The position numbers were made by a program, and so were the translations under genes. Below are positions 38,978 to 49,018 of a stretch of 64,000 nt of DNA, in pieces. Below the pieces are notes generated by a model. It did no database searches, was not told the origin of the DNA, and saw only the letters and a program-made list of their open reading frames with translations. Numbering within the stretch: the stretch's first letter is position 1; the number at the start of each line of letters is the position of its first letter. This stretch comes from Cladopsammia gracilis (lineage: Eukaryota > Cnidaria > Anthozoa > Scleractinia > Dendrophylliidae). Location: contig JAJGOT010000343.1 in the NCBI GenBank assembly GCA_022457155.1, forward strand, positions 803,001 through 867,000, written 5' to 3'.

Positions 38978-39319
38978 ATCAACTGTTAAGTTTTGTACCT
39001 AATCTCGGTCCCAGTCCCTTTTTTACTACTATATTAGTATCGTTTTTTAACACTAACGGTCACTTTTGAAAATGTATGTAGTAGCATACGAAACGTCAAG
39101 TTTTTATCAAAAATGAATAATTTCAATATGTTTATCGCCGCGGTTTGTGTTCTATTTCTCATCAAACTTCGATGGCCCAAGAATAAAAATCTTTACGATC
39201 ATCGACTCTGTTTCCTATCTATAGACAAATTCGGCTAACGCATTGTTGTACTCAATTCAAACCTTCTGGGAATAAGATTCTTTGTTCACAATATTTCCAT
39301 ATAATTTCCATGTCAATGC

Positions 39320-39386
<67 letters not shown>
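39320..39386. repeat. (CAT)n microsatellite
   Basis: About 22 uninterrupted ATC/CAT triplets. They create spurious poly-Ser and poly-Asp frames on the two strands. Confidence 0.95.
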
Positions 39387-41716
39387 GGGCTAAATTCACT
39401 CCTGGCGGAGGAACCCCTCCTTGGAACCCCTCCCTTCAGTGATATGGAAATATTACGAACAAAGAGTTCTAAAGAGTTCAAAAGGTTTGAATTGTGTACA
39501 ACAATGCGTTGTAAATATTTTTGTTAGTTTTTTATTCCATTTTTATTTTCGACTTGTATATACACTGATCACCTGAGCAACGTTTCGGAGAGTGAGCAAC
39601 TTCCCAGCATCTTTTCTAAAAGTTCGCATATTTTTGGCATATTTTCACCATCTTTTAATCAAATCAGCATTAGTAATTGATATCTTAATTCGTTTTCTTT
39701 GGAATTTCACAAGAATTTCACTGGAAAGTCTCTGCTTTTTCGATCGGTTGGGTATCATGTGTTGATAGATTCCAGATATGGATGTGCCGGATGTGACGCC
39801 ATTTCCAGAATGGGTAACCTGTGTTAACATTCCTGGGTATCCTATGATTATATCGATCAGCTACCTTTTTCCATTCTGTTATTAAAACTTCACATTACCA
39901 TTAATCAGCATACATTGAAATAATAGAACGGATGAATTTGAAGGAGGGTCAAATACCCAAATTTGGCCGCCGCAACATGTATTACTAATACATGTCTCTT
40001 GTTTATTAGGCCGTGTTTTGTAATTCATCATTGAGGTCACTTTACGATTTAGAAATCAATAAACAAGGAAGGAGTTATATAATTAGAGTGATTATGTCAG
40101 CAAGCAACCTTTTAAATTTTTAAAGCAACTTTTGAGTAACTTTTGGGGATATTTTTGAGCAACTTTTTAACAATTTTTTGAGCAGAATCTGTCTAACCCT
40201 AGCAGGAGGCTTTTAGATTCCCGCCAAAATAAATTGTTTCCGCTGACGTCCGCGCATAACTGAAAAAAAAAAACAACAACAACAACAACAACAAAAAAAT
40301 GGCGGCCAAAGTTTCATTCTTCTCCCGTTTTCAGCTTCAGTTCGAACCCGGCACAAGCAACCTTTTACAGCCGAGGAAACATGGGGCTATCCACTTTTGA
40401 ACAAGCAGCCCGCTAGGCTTCACAAGCGGGCCGTTTAGTCATTTGTAAAAGTTCAAATACAGCAACTTTTGTTTCAAAAACTATTAATTAAAAAAAAATA
40501 CGTATTAATTATTAACTAGATGACGTAATGCGTTAAATTTGTTGCGACCTTTAAGTCAGGGAAACGTCCCTTGCAATATTTTTTGTCAAATGCATTTCGT
40601 TGACCAAATTCAGATCATTTCGAAAGGAAAACTTTCTGTGCGTTTTACAATTTAAAATTAAGTGAGTTGTTGTCTCAAACGATAAAATCAGTAGAAACAA
40701 AAAAATACGAGTCCATTTCCATTTTAGCAAAGAGCGTTCCAGTTTACAACTTCGTTTCTCTCTGTTTGTGTTGTTTTTCTCATTGCAAAAATCTTGAAGC
40801 CACCGGCCACTATACACTAGTTTTATCAGCCACGTTTGAAAACATGCCAAAGCTCAGTTTCATGTTGAATGAGGCCGTTAGGGATTGCTCTAATCTAATC
40901 AATCAAGACACCACTGATCTACAAATACTACATGTACTAGTTTTACTTTTTCTTATTTCAATTGTCTGAGCGGCATATCAGCTGCCGACAGGAAGAGTTT
41001 GTTTGGCGGAAGAGTGCGGCGATACGGATTGTTTTCCGTCGCTGGTTCAGCTGTTGATTACACCGGGTCAGCAGCTGAACAAAAAAATCAAACCGTGGTA
41101 ACAAATGTTATAAAGAAACGTAAGAAGGGAATTACTGAAACTTCCCATGATAATGTTTTAAATATATAATTATAGTGTTCGGAAAATAATTTTACAAGAC
41201 CATCCTTATTGATTGTGTCACGCTAGCGACATTTATTTGGTAAAAAATCGTAAATTAGTTTTGACATCTTTTGACATGTTTATTTTGACATATTTACATT
41301 TTCACAGCTTTATATTATCTGGAATGCAGTGCCGACTAGTAAACTACATGAGTGGTTATTTTCAAAATATCTTTTATTGGATTCGAGCTATTAAGTTGAA
41401 CATCAGTGACACACTCGCCTGCGGCTCGTGTGCCACTTTTTTGTTCTTACCACATTTTGACGTCATCTGTGATCTATAACTGAACAGACACACGGCCAAA
41501 TGGAATCTATTTGTTAAACAGATGAGATCGTTTTGTTTATTAGCGGAAAAGCTTTATTAGTACCCAGTTCGCCGCAAATGGCTGAGATAAAACCACGCTC
41601 TTCAGCCAAAATGGCTGCTAAATGACCGCGAGAGAGAATTACTAATAAGAGACTGGGAACTGGGGACATTTCCTTGGCCAGTTTTGACCCAAAAACATCC
41701 AACCCGTCCTCCTTTC
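39387..41716. other. no gene recognised
   Basis: Contains an (AAC)n tract at 40270-40297 followed by ATGGCGGCCAAAG, which looks like a start context but runs into a stop without a recognisable domain. Other frames here carry no motif I recognise. Confidence 0.4.
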
Positions 41717-41859
41717 TGAATTTACGATTATCGTCAAGTGTCAAATTGCTCTGAATTTACGATTATCGTTAATTCAGAACACTGACAGTCTGAAAGGAAT
41801 TCTGGGAAATCAACATTTTTGTTGAAAAAGAACAAACCTTAGTGTCCGGACAGGACTCG

Positions 41860-41928
41860 AACCTACGACCCTTCGCTGACTTATCCTCTCTTCTAACCAC
41901 TACTACCACGCTGCTGGTTGAGCAAACC
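41860..41928 (-). repeat. tRNA-like segment (left arm)
   Basis: The minus strand has GCGTGGTAGTAGTGGTTAGA and GTAGGTTCGAGTCCTGTCC at tRNA A-box/B-box spacing. Stems are imperfect. Confidence 0.5.
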
Positions 41929-42162
41929 TCAATTTTTTAACATAATAAAATTCATGCGCTTATTCTACACCCTATAGTAAGCCTATAAAATCACTCGCTT
42001 GAAAATAATTTTAGAAAGTAAATGGAAAAGCTTGATCACCAGACCTCAACAAAAAGCTAACCATTTGAAATCAGCGCTTAGGCCTAATCACTGTAGATCA
42101 ATGATATTCTATGCAAGACTCAAATAAATATCTTGCAGATATAGTTTTCCATCGCCTTGTTG

Positions 42163-42232
42163 TTCGGTGGTCTAGTGGTAAGAAGACGTTCCTAGTAGCG
42201 GTAGTTCCGGGTTCGAATCCCGCAGTCCAAAT
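42163..42232 (+). repeat. tRNA-like segment (right arm)
   Basis: TCGGTGGTCTAGTGGTAAGA and TTCCGGGTTCGAATCCCG match Pol III A and B boxes. The acceptor ends do not pair as in a functional tRNA. Confidence 0.55.
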
Positions 42233-43367
42233 AACGTGTTTTTTTTTATTTCTTCTTTTCTGAAATTCCTGGGAAACATTGTTCTGAATTAAAGATAATC
42301 GTTAATTCAGAGCAATTTGACACTTAACGATAATCGTAAATTCAACGAGGAGAACATGTTGAAATATCCAAGCGTGGATAGAAAAACTAAGATCGAGGTT
42401 TGGCCATCTTACCGCAAACGGCAAACCAGTTAGCGGTTCAAGTTAGGCGTCTGCCCATATTTGGGACTTAAGATTCGCGGGTGGTAGCACTGATGAATTA
42501 TTTTGTCATTTTGTATGCTTGGCCATCTGAACGGAGCCATCTAGGAAACAAAGTATACATTCATGCATTCACATATCATTAGAAACTGGCTTTTGTTTTA
42601 CTTAAATTATCGTAGTTTAACCACAAAGTAATCCGACTGCCTGTGGCAAAACAGTTTCAACAACAAAAAGCCGGCTGCCATGTTTGTTTTCATTCACTCG
42701 TTCACTTCTATTTTAGCTGAGAAATCATCTTCAAAATTACGTTTCTATGAAAAAGAATTCCATAATTAATAAGTGAAAGAGTTCTAGAAAGTAGTATTTC
42801 CTCTCAAACGTGAGATTGTGATGTTTTATGGTGAAAAAAAAACCCCTTGTGGTAATCACTTACCTCTAGAGTGTGGTCTAGCCGTACAAACGTGAGCCTT
42901 AAGGCCCGTTTAATCGCTTTCAACGTTTGCTTCAACATGCATTCAACACTTTATTTGTTGAACCAAATGTTCGGTGCGTTTGAACAGGTCGTCCAACATT
43001 GTTGAAAGCGTAAAAAATGTCGAAAGCTTGTTGAAAGCGTATTGAATCAACTTTAAATCGGTTTAAACTTTCATTCAACATCTATTCAACTTTTCCTTTG
43101 TTCTCGAAAATGTTGAATGGCGTTGAAGCCGTTTGAACACTCTGTTCAACAATTGTAGAACACACGCATGCTCACATCAGGCCGCAAAAGTCAATATGGC
43201 GTCTATCGTTTATGAAAACTATGAAGATTCTCCCGAAGATGGAAGATGGAAGCCAATTGGAATCAAATCCAAAGCTCCCGAGCACGAAACGAAAATTAGA
43301 AGATGAGAAAGGTGGTAGAGCTTCTAAAGTATCCAGAAAATAGAGCACCTACAGCGGGGCCTGTTTG

Positions 43368-43502
43368 TGGAACAACTTGCCCCAAGATTTAAAAAGCGTT
43401 TGTTCTATTGGGCAGTTTAAACGGGGTATTAAGAAAGTATCTGAGATATCGGATTCCCACACGGCAATCATGCAAAGCAGTTGTACTAGTTTTAATTTTT
43501 AA
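43368..43502 (+). pseudogene. LINE 3'-end fragment inside the Harbinger-like element
   Basis: An in-frame tail reads WNNLPQDLKSVCSIGQFKRG and ends at TAA. The WN-LP...L-SV---FK pattern is the usual C-terminus of cnidarian CR1/jockey-like retrotransposon proteins. It is followed by AATAAAGATTTACATACATA. Confidence 0.55.
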
Positions 43503-43567
43503 TTATTAACTTAACTGATGATTCTCCGTGTTTAAATAAAGATTTACATACATAAAGATTTACAAAT

Positions 43568-43702
43568 GACCTAATCGATGAGTTTGAAAAGCGTCCCTGC
43601 TTGTGGGATGTTTTTAATCGCGACTACCACGACAAAACTCGGCGACAGCAGGCTTTAAAGGAAATTGAAGATGGACGAGAGAGTTTGGTTTCTAGTTTTT
43701 AG
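43568..43702 (+). pseudogene. MADF domain fragment (Harbinger second protein)
   Basis: 45 codons: DLIDEFEKRPCLWDVFNRDY, then KTRRQQALKEI. This is the start of a MADF (Myb/SANT-like) domain: acidic helix, CLWD, and the Y-K--R---W/L motif. It is preceded by retroelement sequence and stopped by TAG. Confidence 0.65.
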
Positions 43703-44065
43703 TTCCTCGCAATCAAATTTCGCGAAAGTGTTGGTTCTTTTGTTGGCGCAATGTTGGAACCGTTTGAACGACCTCCGCACAACTTTGTTTTTGCCTCCAA
43801 CATTTGCCCAACATCCGTTCAACTTTTGTTGAACGAATGTTGGTCAAATGTTGAAACCGTTTAAACGGGCCTTTAAACCGCAAACCTGACGGCAAGGCAC
43901 TGGTCACGTGACCTCTTGACGTTCGTGGTTCGCGGGAAATGCCGAAAAACCTTGATCTTAAGGTCGCGGGGGACAGGTTCCGCTCATCAGTATGCATTTA
44001 TGAAAAGAGTATGCACGAAGTGCAACGGCTGATACCGAAAATGCGCGAAATATTCACGAACAGGC

Positions 44066-44070
44066 TCTGT
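44066..44070. other. target-site duplication TCTGT (left)
   Basis: TCTGT lies immediately before the terminal AGTAGTGTAG and is repeated at 61128-61132 immediately after CTACACTACT. Five identical bases; Polintons more often duplicate six. Confidence 0.8.
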
Positions 44071-44310
44071 AGTAGTGTAGAAGAGGGTGATCCCGCCCCG
44101 GCTCCAAAGGCCCGCGAAAACGCTTATTTTGACAACTCCCGAACGCCCATGTTAGCAGCCCCCAGGGCTCATTGCAATTCGCCCTGGGGGCTGCTAACAT
44201 GGGCGTTCGGGAGTTGTCAAAATAAGCGTTTTCGCGGGCCTTTGGAGCCGGGGCGGGATGCACCCTCTTCTACACTACTCGGTGCTGCCCAATTGAAGAA
44301 ATGTAAATCC
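44071..44310. repeat. left terminal inverted repeat with 209-bp palindrome
   Basis: 44071-44279 is itself an inverted repeat. Arms of about 98 bp start AGTAGTGTAGAAGAGGGTG and close on CTACACTACT, around a 12-nt centre that contains ATTGCAAT. The only arm mismatch seen is one extra base (GGGTGATCCC outside, GGGATGCACCC inside). Homology with the right end continues inward through CGGTGCTGCCCAATTGAA to a TATATA box in front of the polymerase gene. Confidence 0.9.
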
Positions 44311-44328
44311 CTTTGTATATACACCCCC

Positions 44329-47300
44329 ATGGATGCACCACTTCAGTTCATTAAGAAACAACAGGGTTGGCGTGGTTGGCTTCACAGCTATAAAATGACT
44401 GTTCCTGCTGATTACCCAATTCATGATCTAGATTTATTTTATCAAGAGAACAAACCTGCTATAGTTCGAACCATAGTTAGAGAGATTACAGACCTTGGCC
44501 CCATCAAAGTGAATTTTACATTTTTAGTTCACTTTTCAAAGGAAGGAGCTGATGGGACACAAAGAATGACCCACTATTTTAGTCAAGTAAGCCCTCTTAT
44601 AATAACACACTTTTATCAAGCAGCAGTCAATGGACAACTGCAGGCTGTTATCAACTCAAGCAAGGAAGAAGTAGCCAGATGGGTAAACATGGGTTCAGGC
44701 TGGGTTATCGAAAGAGTTGAGTACGTCTTTCTTGATTTCTCAAGATATCAAGCCATAAGAGGCGGCTATCATATCCATCTTCCTCCAAAGCTCAAAGCAA
44801 AACAGGCCATAATAAACATCAAAAACACAGATAATCAATGCTTTCGATGGGCTTTGCGAGCTGCGCTCTTCCCCACTCGAGATACGAAGCATTCAGACAG
44901 GCCAACCAAGTATCCGACAGAGGATGGCTTAAACTTCACTAACATCTCTTTCCCTACACCCTTGCATCAAATCTCTGAAGTAGAAAAACTCAATAACCTC
45001 GCAATAAACGTCTTTGGCTGGCATAACGGTAACACAACAGTCCTTAGAATCAGTGAAGTACAAGATCCTGATATAAGGCGAATCAACCTAATGCTGATAA
45101 CCAATGAAAATAACACACACTACTGCTACATAAAAAGCCTAAGTAGGCTTCTTCATAGCAACTATGAGGCAGGCCGAAAGATTCATTTCTGCGAAAGATG
45201 CCTTCAAGGGTTTTCATCGCAAGATGTTCTCGACAAACATCTGTCTGACTGCAGAGGTATCAAAGGCAGGCCGGTTCGCACTGAAATGCCCAAAGATGGC
45301 AAAAACATCCTGCGTTTCGAGAACTACCAGAACCAGATGAAAGTGCCTTACGTTATCTACGCTGACTTCGAAAGTCTCGTTACAAAAATCGACACGTGCA
45401 AGCCAGACCCAAAAGAAAGCAGCACAACCAAAACATCAGTACATACACCATGCGGGTTCTGTATGATGGCTGTTCGCTCTGATGGCAAAACAAAAGGCCC
45501 ATACTTATACAGAGGTGAGGACGCGGTGAAGCAGTTTCTCTACCACATACAACTGTTAGAGACGGAGATAAGAGACGAACTTCATCACAAGAAGCCCGTA
45601 ACAATGACACGAGCAGACTGGGAAGACTTCAACAATGAAAACTTCTGCAGCATTTGTGATCATTGTCTCTACAAAGAGAACTTCAAGGACTCTATCGAAG
45701 TCTACGATCCGAACACGGGAGCGTACGTGGGCCTTGTTCATCGCAAAACTAACAAATGCTACACCAATGCATTTAAAACCTACATCCAAAACGAAGAAAC
45801 AGGGCGTTTGGAGGCGTCACCCTTCATAGGCCCAAGAAACAAAAGGCAACAAAAAACAAAGCCCATCTCTGAGCAAGTTGATTGCCTCTTCTGCGGTGAG
45901 TCTCTTGTACGAGATTACATGAGAGACGCTGTTTTAGATCACTGCCACATAACAGGCAAGTATCGAGGTGCTGCTCACAAAGCTTGCAATCTGAATCACT
46001 TCAGAATCAACCCTGAACAAGTGAAAATCCCTGTTATCTTTCACAACTTGAAGGGCTACGATGCACATCATATCATGAGCGGCATAGCTGAAGTACAATC
46101 TGATCTGAAGTGCATCCCAAACAACATGGAGAAGTACATTTCTTTCTCTCTGGGCAACTTAAGGTTCATTGACAGCTTGCAGTTCATGGGCTCGAGCCTC
46201 GATAGCCTGGTTAAATCAAACGAACCAGAGTCCTTTACAATCATGGCAAACCATCAAAAGGACCCCAATAAACTCAAGCTCCTTCTGCAAAAAGGAAACT
46301 ATCCATACGAGTACATGGACTCTTGGAGGCGGTTTGATGAGAAGTCACTCCCAGAGAAGAGCGCGTTCTATAGTGAGCTTAAAAAGGAAGGCATCTCAGA
46401 TAAGGAATACACTCATGCGCAGAAAGTGTGGGAGACGTTCGAATGTAAAGACCTCGGCGAGTATCATGATCTTTACCTAGAGACAGATGTACTCCTCCTT
46501 GCAGATGTCTTCGAGAACTTCAGAAAAACATGCCTCAAGCACTACAAACTTGACCCTGCGCATTACTATACAGCACCGGGCCTCAGCTGGGATGCTCTTT
46601 TGAAATACACAGGAATCAACCTAGAACTGCTCACAGACATAAACATGCACCTCTTTGTCGAAAAGGGCATGCGTGGCGGCATTTCAATGGAGAGCAGGCG
46701 CTTCTGCAAAGCGAACAACCCTTTTCTTGATGACCACAACCCAGATCAAGAAACAAGCTACATCATGTACTTCGATGCAAACAATCTTTACGGTTGGGCA
46801 ATGAGTCAACCACTACCTGTTGGCAACTTTCAATGGTGCAGAGTTCATCCAACACAAGACCAAATCATGAAGTGGTCCCCAAACAGAAAGATTGGCTACA
46901 TCCTTGAGGTTGATCTAGAATACCCCGAGGAGTTGCACGATGAACACAATGCCTATCCTCTAGCACCAGAAAAGCACAGAGTCGCAAAGTCATGGATGTC
47001 TCCTTATCAAAGGGCATTGATAGAGGGACAGGCAGAGGATAAGACAGAGAAGTTGCTCCTAACCCTCAAGAACAAAGACAGATATGTTCTACACTACAGG
47101 AATCTTCAGCTTTACCTAGAGCTAGGCATGAAGTTGAAAAAGATTCATCGAATCCTCAAATTCGAGCAGAAGCCTTGGATGGAGCCTTACATAAGGCTGA
47201 ACACAGAACTAAGAAAGCAAGCCACTTCTGAGTTCGAAAAGAACTTCTTCAAGCTGATGAACAACTCTGTCTTTGGCAAGACCATGGAGAACCTCAGAAA

Positions 47301-48039
47301 ACGCATTGATATGAAGCTTGTTCGCGCGAATGAGACAGACAAGTTGAGAAAGCTTATCTCAAACCCACTGTTCGCCAGAGCAACAGTCTTTGGTGAAAAT
47401 CTTGCAGGGATTCAAATGCACAAGGACAAAATCTTACTCATACGCCCAGTCTACACAGGTATGTGCATCCTTGATCTTTCTAAGACTCTGATGTACGACT
47501 TCTACTATAAGTACCTCAAGTATAAGTACGGCCCACGCGTAGACCTACTTTACACAGACACAGACAGTCTGCTTCTAGAGATCAAGACAGAGGATGTCTA
47601 CAAGGACATGGAGAATCGCCTCGATGAGCTCTACGACACAAGTGACTATCCCAAGGACCACTTTCTTCACAGCCAGCTAAACAAGAAGGTCATTGGCAAG
47701 ATGAAGGACGAGTGCGCTGGCGCCCCTATCTCTGAAGTGATCTGCCTGCGCTCAAAGATGTACTCAATCATGCTTGGCGGTCAGAAGAACATCAAGAAGG
47801 CGAAGGGCACCACAAAGGTTGTCACAGAGAAAGAGATCACACACCAGAACTACAAAGACGCCCTCTTCAGAAAGGAGGCCTTCAAACACGGGATGGACAT
47901 GCTTCGAAGTGTGAATCACCAGATCTATGGCGTGCATCTAAACAAGACAACACTCTCGCCCTTTGATTCAAAGCGCTGGATAAAAGACGATGGCGTCCAT
48001 ACGCTTGCATATGGTCACAAAGACACCGGAGGCAACTGA
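44329..48039 (+). CDS. polB: B-family DNA polymerase (protein-primed type)
   Basis: Replicates the element, presumably from its linear ends by protein priming as in other Polintons. 1,236 residues from the ATG at 44329, chosen because it follows the TIR and a GTATATAC box by 10 nt; the frame stays open back through the TIR to 43939, but that extension reads the palindrome. Exonuclease motifs: YADFES (about residue 345), FHNLKGYDAHH (about 571) and YLETDVLLLADVF (about 716). Polymerase motifs: FDANNLYG (A, about 815), MNNSVFGKT (B, about 977), YTDTDS (C, about 1075). The N-terminal part has CFRWALRAALFP, then a C2H2-like finger (CERC...H....C, about 287-312). Between Exo I and Exo II lies CxxC followed by LDHCHITGKYRGAAHKACN, an endonuclease VII/HNH-like zinc site often seen in this polymerase group. 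The 3' end overlaps the integrase stop by 25 bp. Confidence 0.95.
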   Translation: MDAPLQFIKKQQGWRGWLHSYKMTVPADYPIHDLDLFYQENKPAIVRTIVREITDLGPIKVNFTFLVHFSKEGADGTQRMTHYFSQVSPLIITHFYQAAVNGQLQAVINSSKEEVARWVNMGSGWVIERVEYVFLDFSRYQAIRGGYHIHLPPKLKAKQAIINIKNTDNQCFRWALRAALFPTRDTKHSDRPTKYPTEDGLNFTNISFPTPLHQISEVEKLNNLAINVFGWHNGNTTVLRISEVQDPDIRRINLMLITNENNTHYCYIKSLSRLLHSNYEAGRKIHFCERCLQGFSSQDVLDKHLSDCRGIKGRPVRTEMPKDGKNILRFENYQNQMKVPYVIYADFESLVTKIDTCKPDPKESSTTKTSVHTPCGFCMMAVRSDGKTKGPYLYRGEDAVKQFLYHIQLLETEIRDELHHKKPVTMTRADWEDFNNENFCSICDHCLYKENFKDSIEVYDPNTGAYVGLVHRKTNKCYTNAFKTYIQNEETGRLEASPFIGPRNKRQQKTKPISEQVDCLFCGESLVRDYMRDAVLDHCHITGKYRGAAHKACNLNHFRINPEQVKIPVIFHNLKGYDAHHIMSGIAEVQSDLKCIPNNMEKYISFSLGNLRFIDSLQFMGSSLDSLVKSNEPESFTIMANHQKDPNKLKLLLQKGNYPYEYMDSWRRFDEKSLPEKSAFYSELKKEGISDKEYTHAQKVWETFECKDLGEYHDLYLETDVLLLADVFENFRKTCLKHYKLDPAHYYTAPGLSWDALLKYTGINLELLTDINMHLFVEKGMRGGISMESRRFCKANNPFLDDHNPDQETSYIMYFDANNLYGWAMSQPLPVGNFQWCRVHPTQDQIMKWSPNRKIGYILEVDLEYPEELHDEHNAYPLAPEKHRVAKSWMSPYQRALIEGQAEDKTEKLLLTLKNKDRYVLHYRNLQLYLELGMKLKKIHRILKFEQKPWMEPYIRLNTELRKQATSEFEKNFFKLMNNSVFGKTMENLRKRIDMKLVRANETDKLRKLISNPLFARATVFGENLAGIQMHKDKILLIRPVYTGMCILDLSKTLMYDFYYKYLKYKYGPRVDLLYTDTDSLLLEIKTEDVYKDMENRLDELYDTSDYPKDHFLHSQLNKKVIGKMKDECAGAPISEVICLRSKMYSIMLGGQKNIKKAKGTTKVVTEKEITHQNYKDALFRKEAFKHGMDMLRSVNHQIYGVHLNKTTLSPFDSKRWIKDDGVHTLAYGHKDTGGN

Positions 48040-49010
48040 GTGCCCGCCGGCACAACCATCAACTCCTCACGGACAAACCCGCGCTTGGGGCCGTCGTACA
48101 GATAATACACAACAGGCGTATCTGGCTTGGTGACAACCTTCTCGATGTTGTAGACTTTCAAGGACCAGATCGGATCTGTCGCCCGTCGACTACCGCCTTC
48201 TAGCTCACCGGGGTAATACAGATATCTCACACTAACCCTAGGTGGGAGCTTCTTTTCATTCACCCCAACAGGTCTAGCATATGGGGTAGCTGGCTTGGCT
48301 GAGGTAGCTTTCTCTTTGAATGCTTGAGCAGGCTTCTTTCCAGTTAATCTTGTTACTTCATTGTTCAAGGCAGAGATAACATCTGGCAATCTTTTAACCC
48401 AAGCAGTCGAACGGCCAGAGGGCAGATTCATTTCAACTGCGTACTGGTAACCAAACAATCGTTCAGCTAGGGTTCTGTTGAATCTTTCAACAATCCCTTG
48501 GTCTCTGTGGATATCAACGCGTCCACGACGAATGGTTGTTTTATGAGCCCCAGTCTCTTTAGTCACAGCCCCCATAAACTCTGTTCCCGGATCGACTTGC
48601 AACAGTTGTGGCCATTTCAAAGGTCCGCGCCTGTAAATACGTGTAAGCGCCTTCGAAACTTCATCAGACTCTTTCGAAGTCAAGGGCTCTGCTGCTTTGT
48701 AACGGCTTGCTACATCAACAACTGTCAAAGCATATTTGTAAATCTTTCGCCCGTGGGGCAGTTTGTCGTGTGGCAAAAACAGTAGATCCGCTTGATGCAC
48801 CGCATTAGGAGTTTGAACATCAAACTTTGGTCGAGGGATATGGCGTGGTGCGGGGAGATATACTTGCCAAAGAGCTTGTTTGACGAGCCATTTCTTTGCC
48901 ACCTCTTCAGAGACCTTGGCTGCTGCAGCTAGCTTTTTGACAGCAGCAAGGCCTTTCCAATAGCCTTTGGGGCCGTAATAGACCTTTGAGAGTTTAGCCT
49001 CCATATACAT
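48015..49010 (-). CDS. int: retrovirus-like DDE integrase
   Basis: Inserts the element into host DNA. 331 residues from the first ATG, or 329 from a second ATG at 49004 (MEAKLSK), which is further from the TATA motif and may be the real start. The rve core has D75 (HQADLLFL), D140 (QVDPGTEF) and E175 (GIVERFNRTLAE); the last two are 34 residues apart, the DD35E spacing. An N-terminal helical region (residues 1-50) resembles the segment that precedes the core in Polinton integrases. The C-terminus (about 285-325, KVYNIEKV...PVVYYLYDG...FVREELMVV) looks like the SH3-like integrase tail. No chromodomain was recognised. It is convergent with and overlaps the polymerase gene, and heads the leftward gene cluster at its distal end. 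Confidence 0.93.
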   Translation of the reverse strand: MYMEAKLSKVYYGPKGYWKGLAAVKKLAAAAKVSEEVAKKWLVKQALWQVYLPAPRHIPRPKFDVQTPNAVHQADLLFLPHDKLPHGRKIYKYALTVVDVASRYKAAEPLTSKESDEVSKALTRIYRRGPLKWPQLLQVDPGTEFMGAVTKETGAHKTTIRRGRVDIHRDQGIVERFNRTLAERLFGYQYAVEMNLPSGRSTAWVKRLPDVISALNNEVTRLTGKKPAQAFKEKATSAKPATPYARPVGVNEKKLPPRVSVRYLYYPGELEGGSRRATDPIWSLKVYNIEKVVTKPDTPVVYYLYDGPKRGFVREELMVVPAGTQLPPVSL

Positions 49011-49018
49011 ATATGTAT

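Larger units (their letters stand above)
35592..39146. mobile_element. Penelope-like element remnant with 160-bp inverted ends and internal satellite
   Basis: The arms at 35592-35753 and 38987-39146 are inverted copies (AACTTGACGTTTCGTATGCT, ATACTAATATAGTAGTAAAA, GACTGGGACCGAGATTA). Inside lie the 3' end of a GIY-YIG coding region, two direct-repeat pairs (36017-36080 with 36285-36348, 36213-36287 with 38903-38977) and a long satellite. The combination suggests a Penelope-like copy whose 3' part was amplified. No intact reverse transcriptase is present. Confidence 0.6.
41717..42344. repeat. foldback element with tRNA-like heads in opposite arms
   Basis: The ends are inverted copies beginning TGAATTTACGATTATCGT. 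Each arm contains AAGTGTCAAATTGCTCTGAA and a second TGAATT(T/A)ACGATTATC. Pairing continues inward through GGGAAA and CCTGGGAAAC-like words. Each arm then leads to a tRNA-like sequence (41860-41928 on the minus strand, 42163-42232 on the plus strand), so the element reads as two head-to-head SINE-like units sharing one foldback. Confidence 0.65.
42902..43872. mobile_element. PIF/Harbinger-like element with TTA TSD
   Basis: TIR AGGCCCGTTTAA at the left and TTAAACGGGCCT at the right, each bordered by TTA (42899-42901 and 43873-43875). The subterminal region is full of TTCAAC/GTTGAA words in both orientations. A MADF-domain fragment inside (43568-43702) matches the DNA-binding second protein of PIF/Harbinger transposons. 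The transposase itself is absent, and a LINE 3' end has inserted in the middle. Confidence 0.75.

Noticed and set aside
39282..39481. Poly-Ser and poly-Asp frames
   Set aside because: Created by the CAT microsatellite on opposite strands.
40551..40969. Overlapping open frames on both strands
   Set aside because: No recognisable domain or splice context; likely chance.
43939..44328. N-terminal extension of the polymerase frame through the left TIR
   Set aside because: The frame reads the palindrome and host flank; the ATG at 44329 follows a TATATA box and begins the conserved part.
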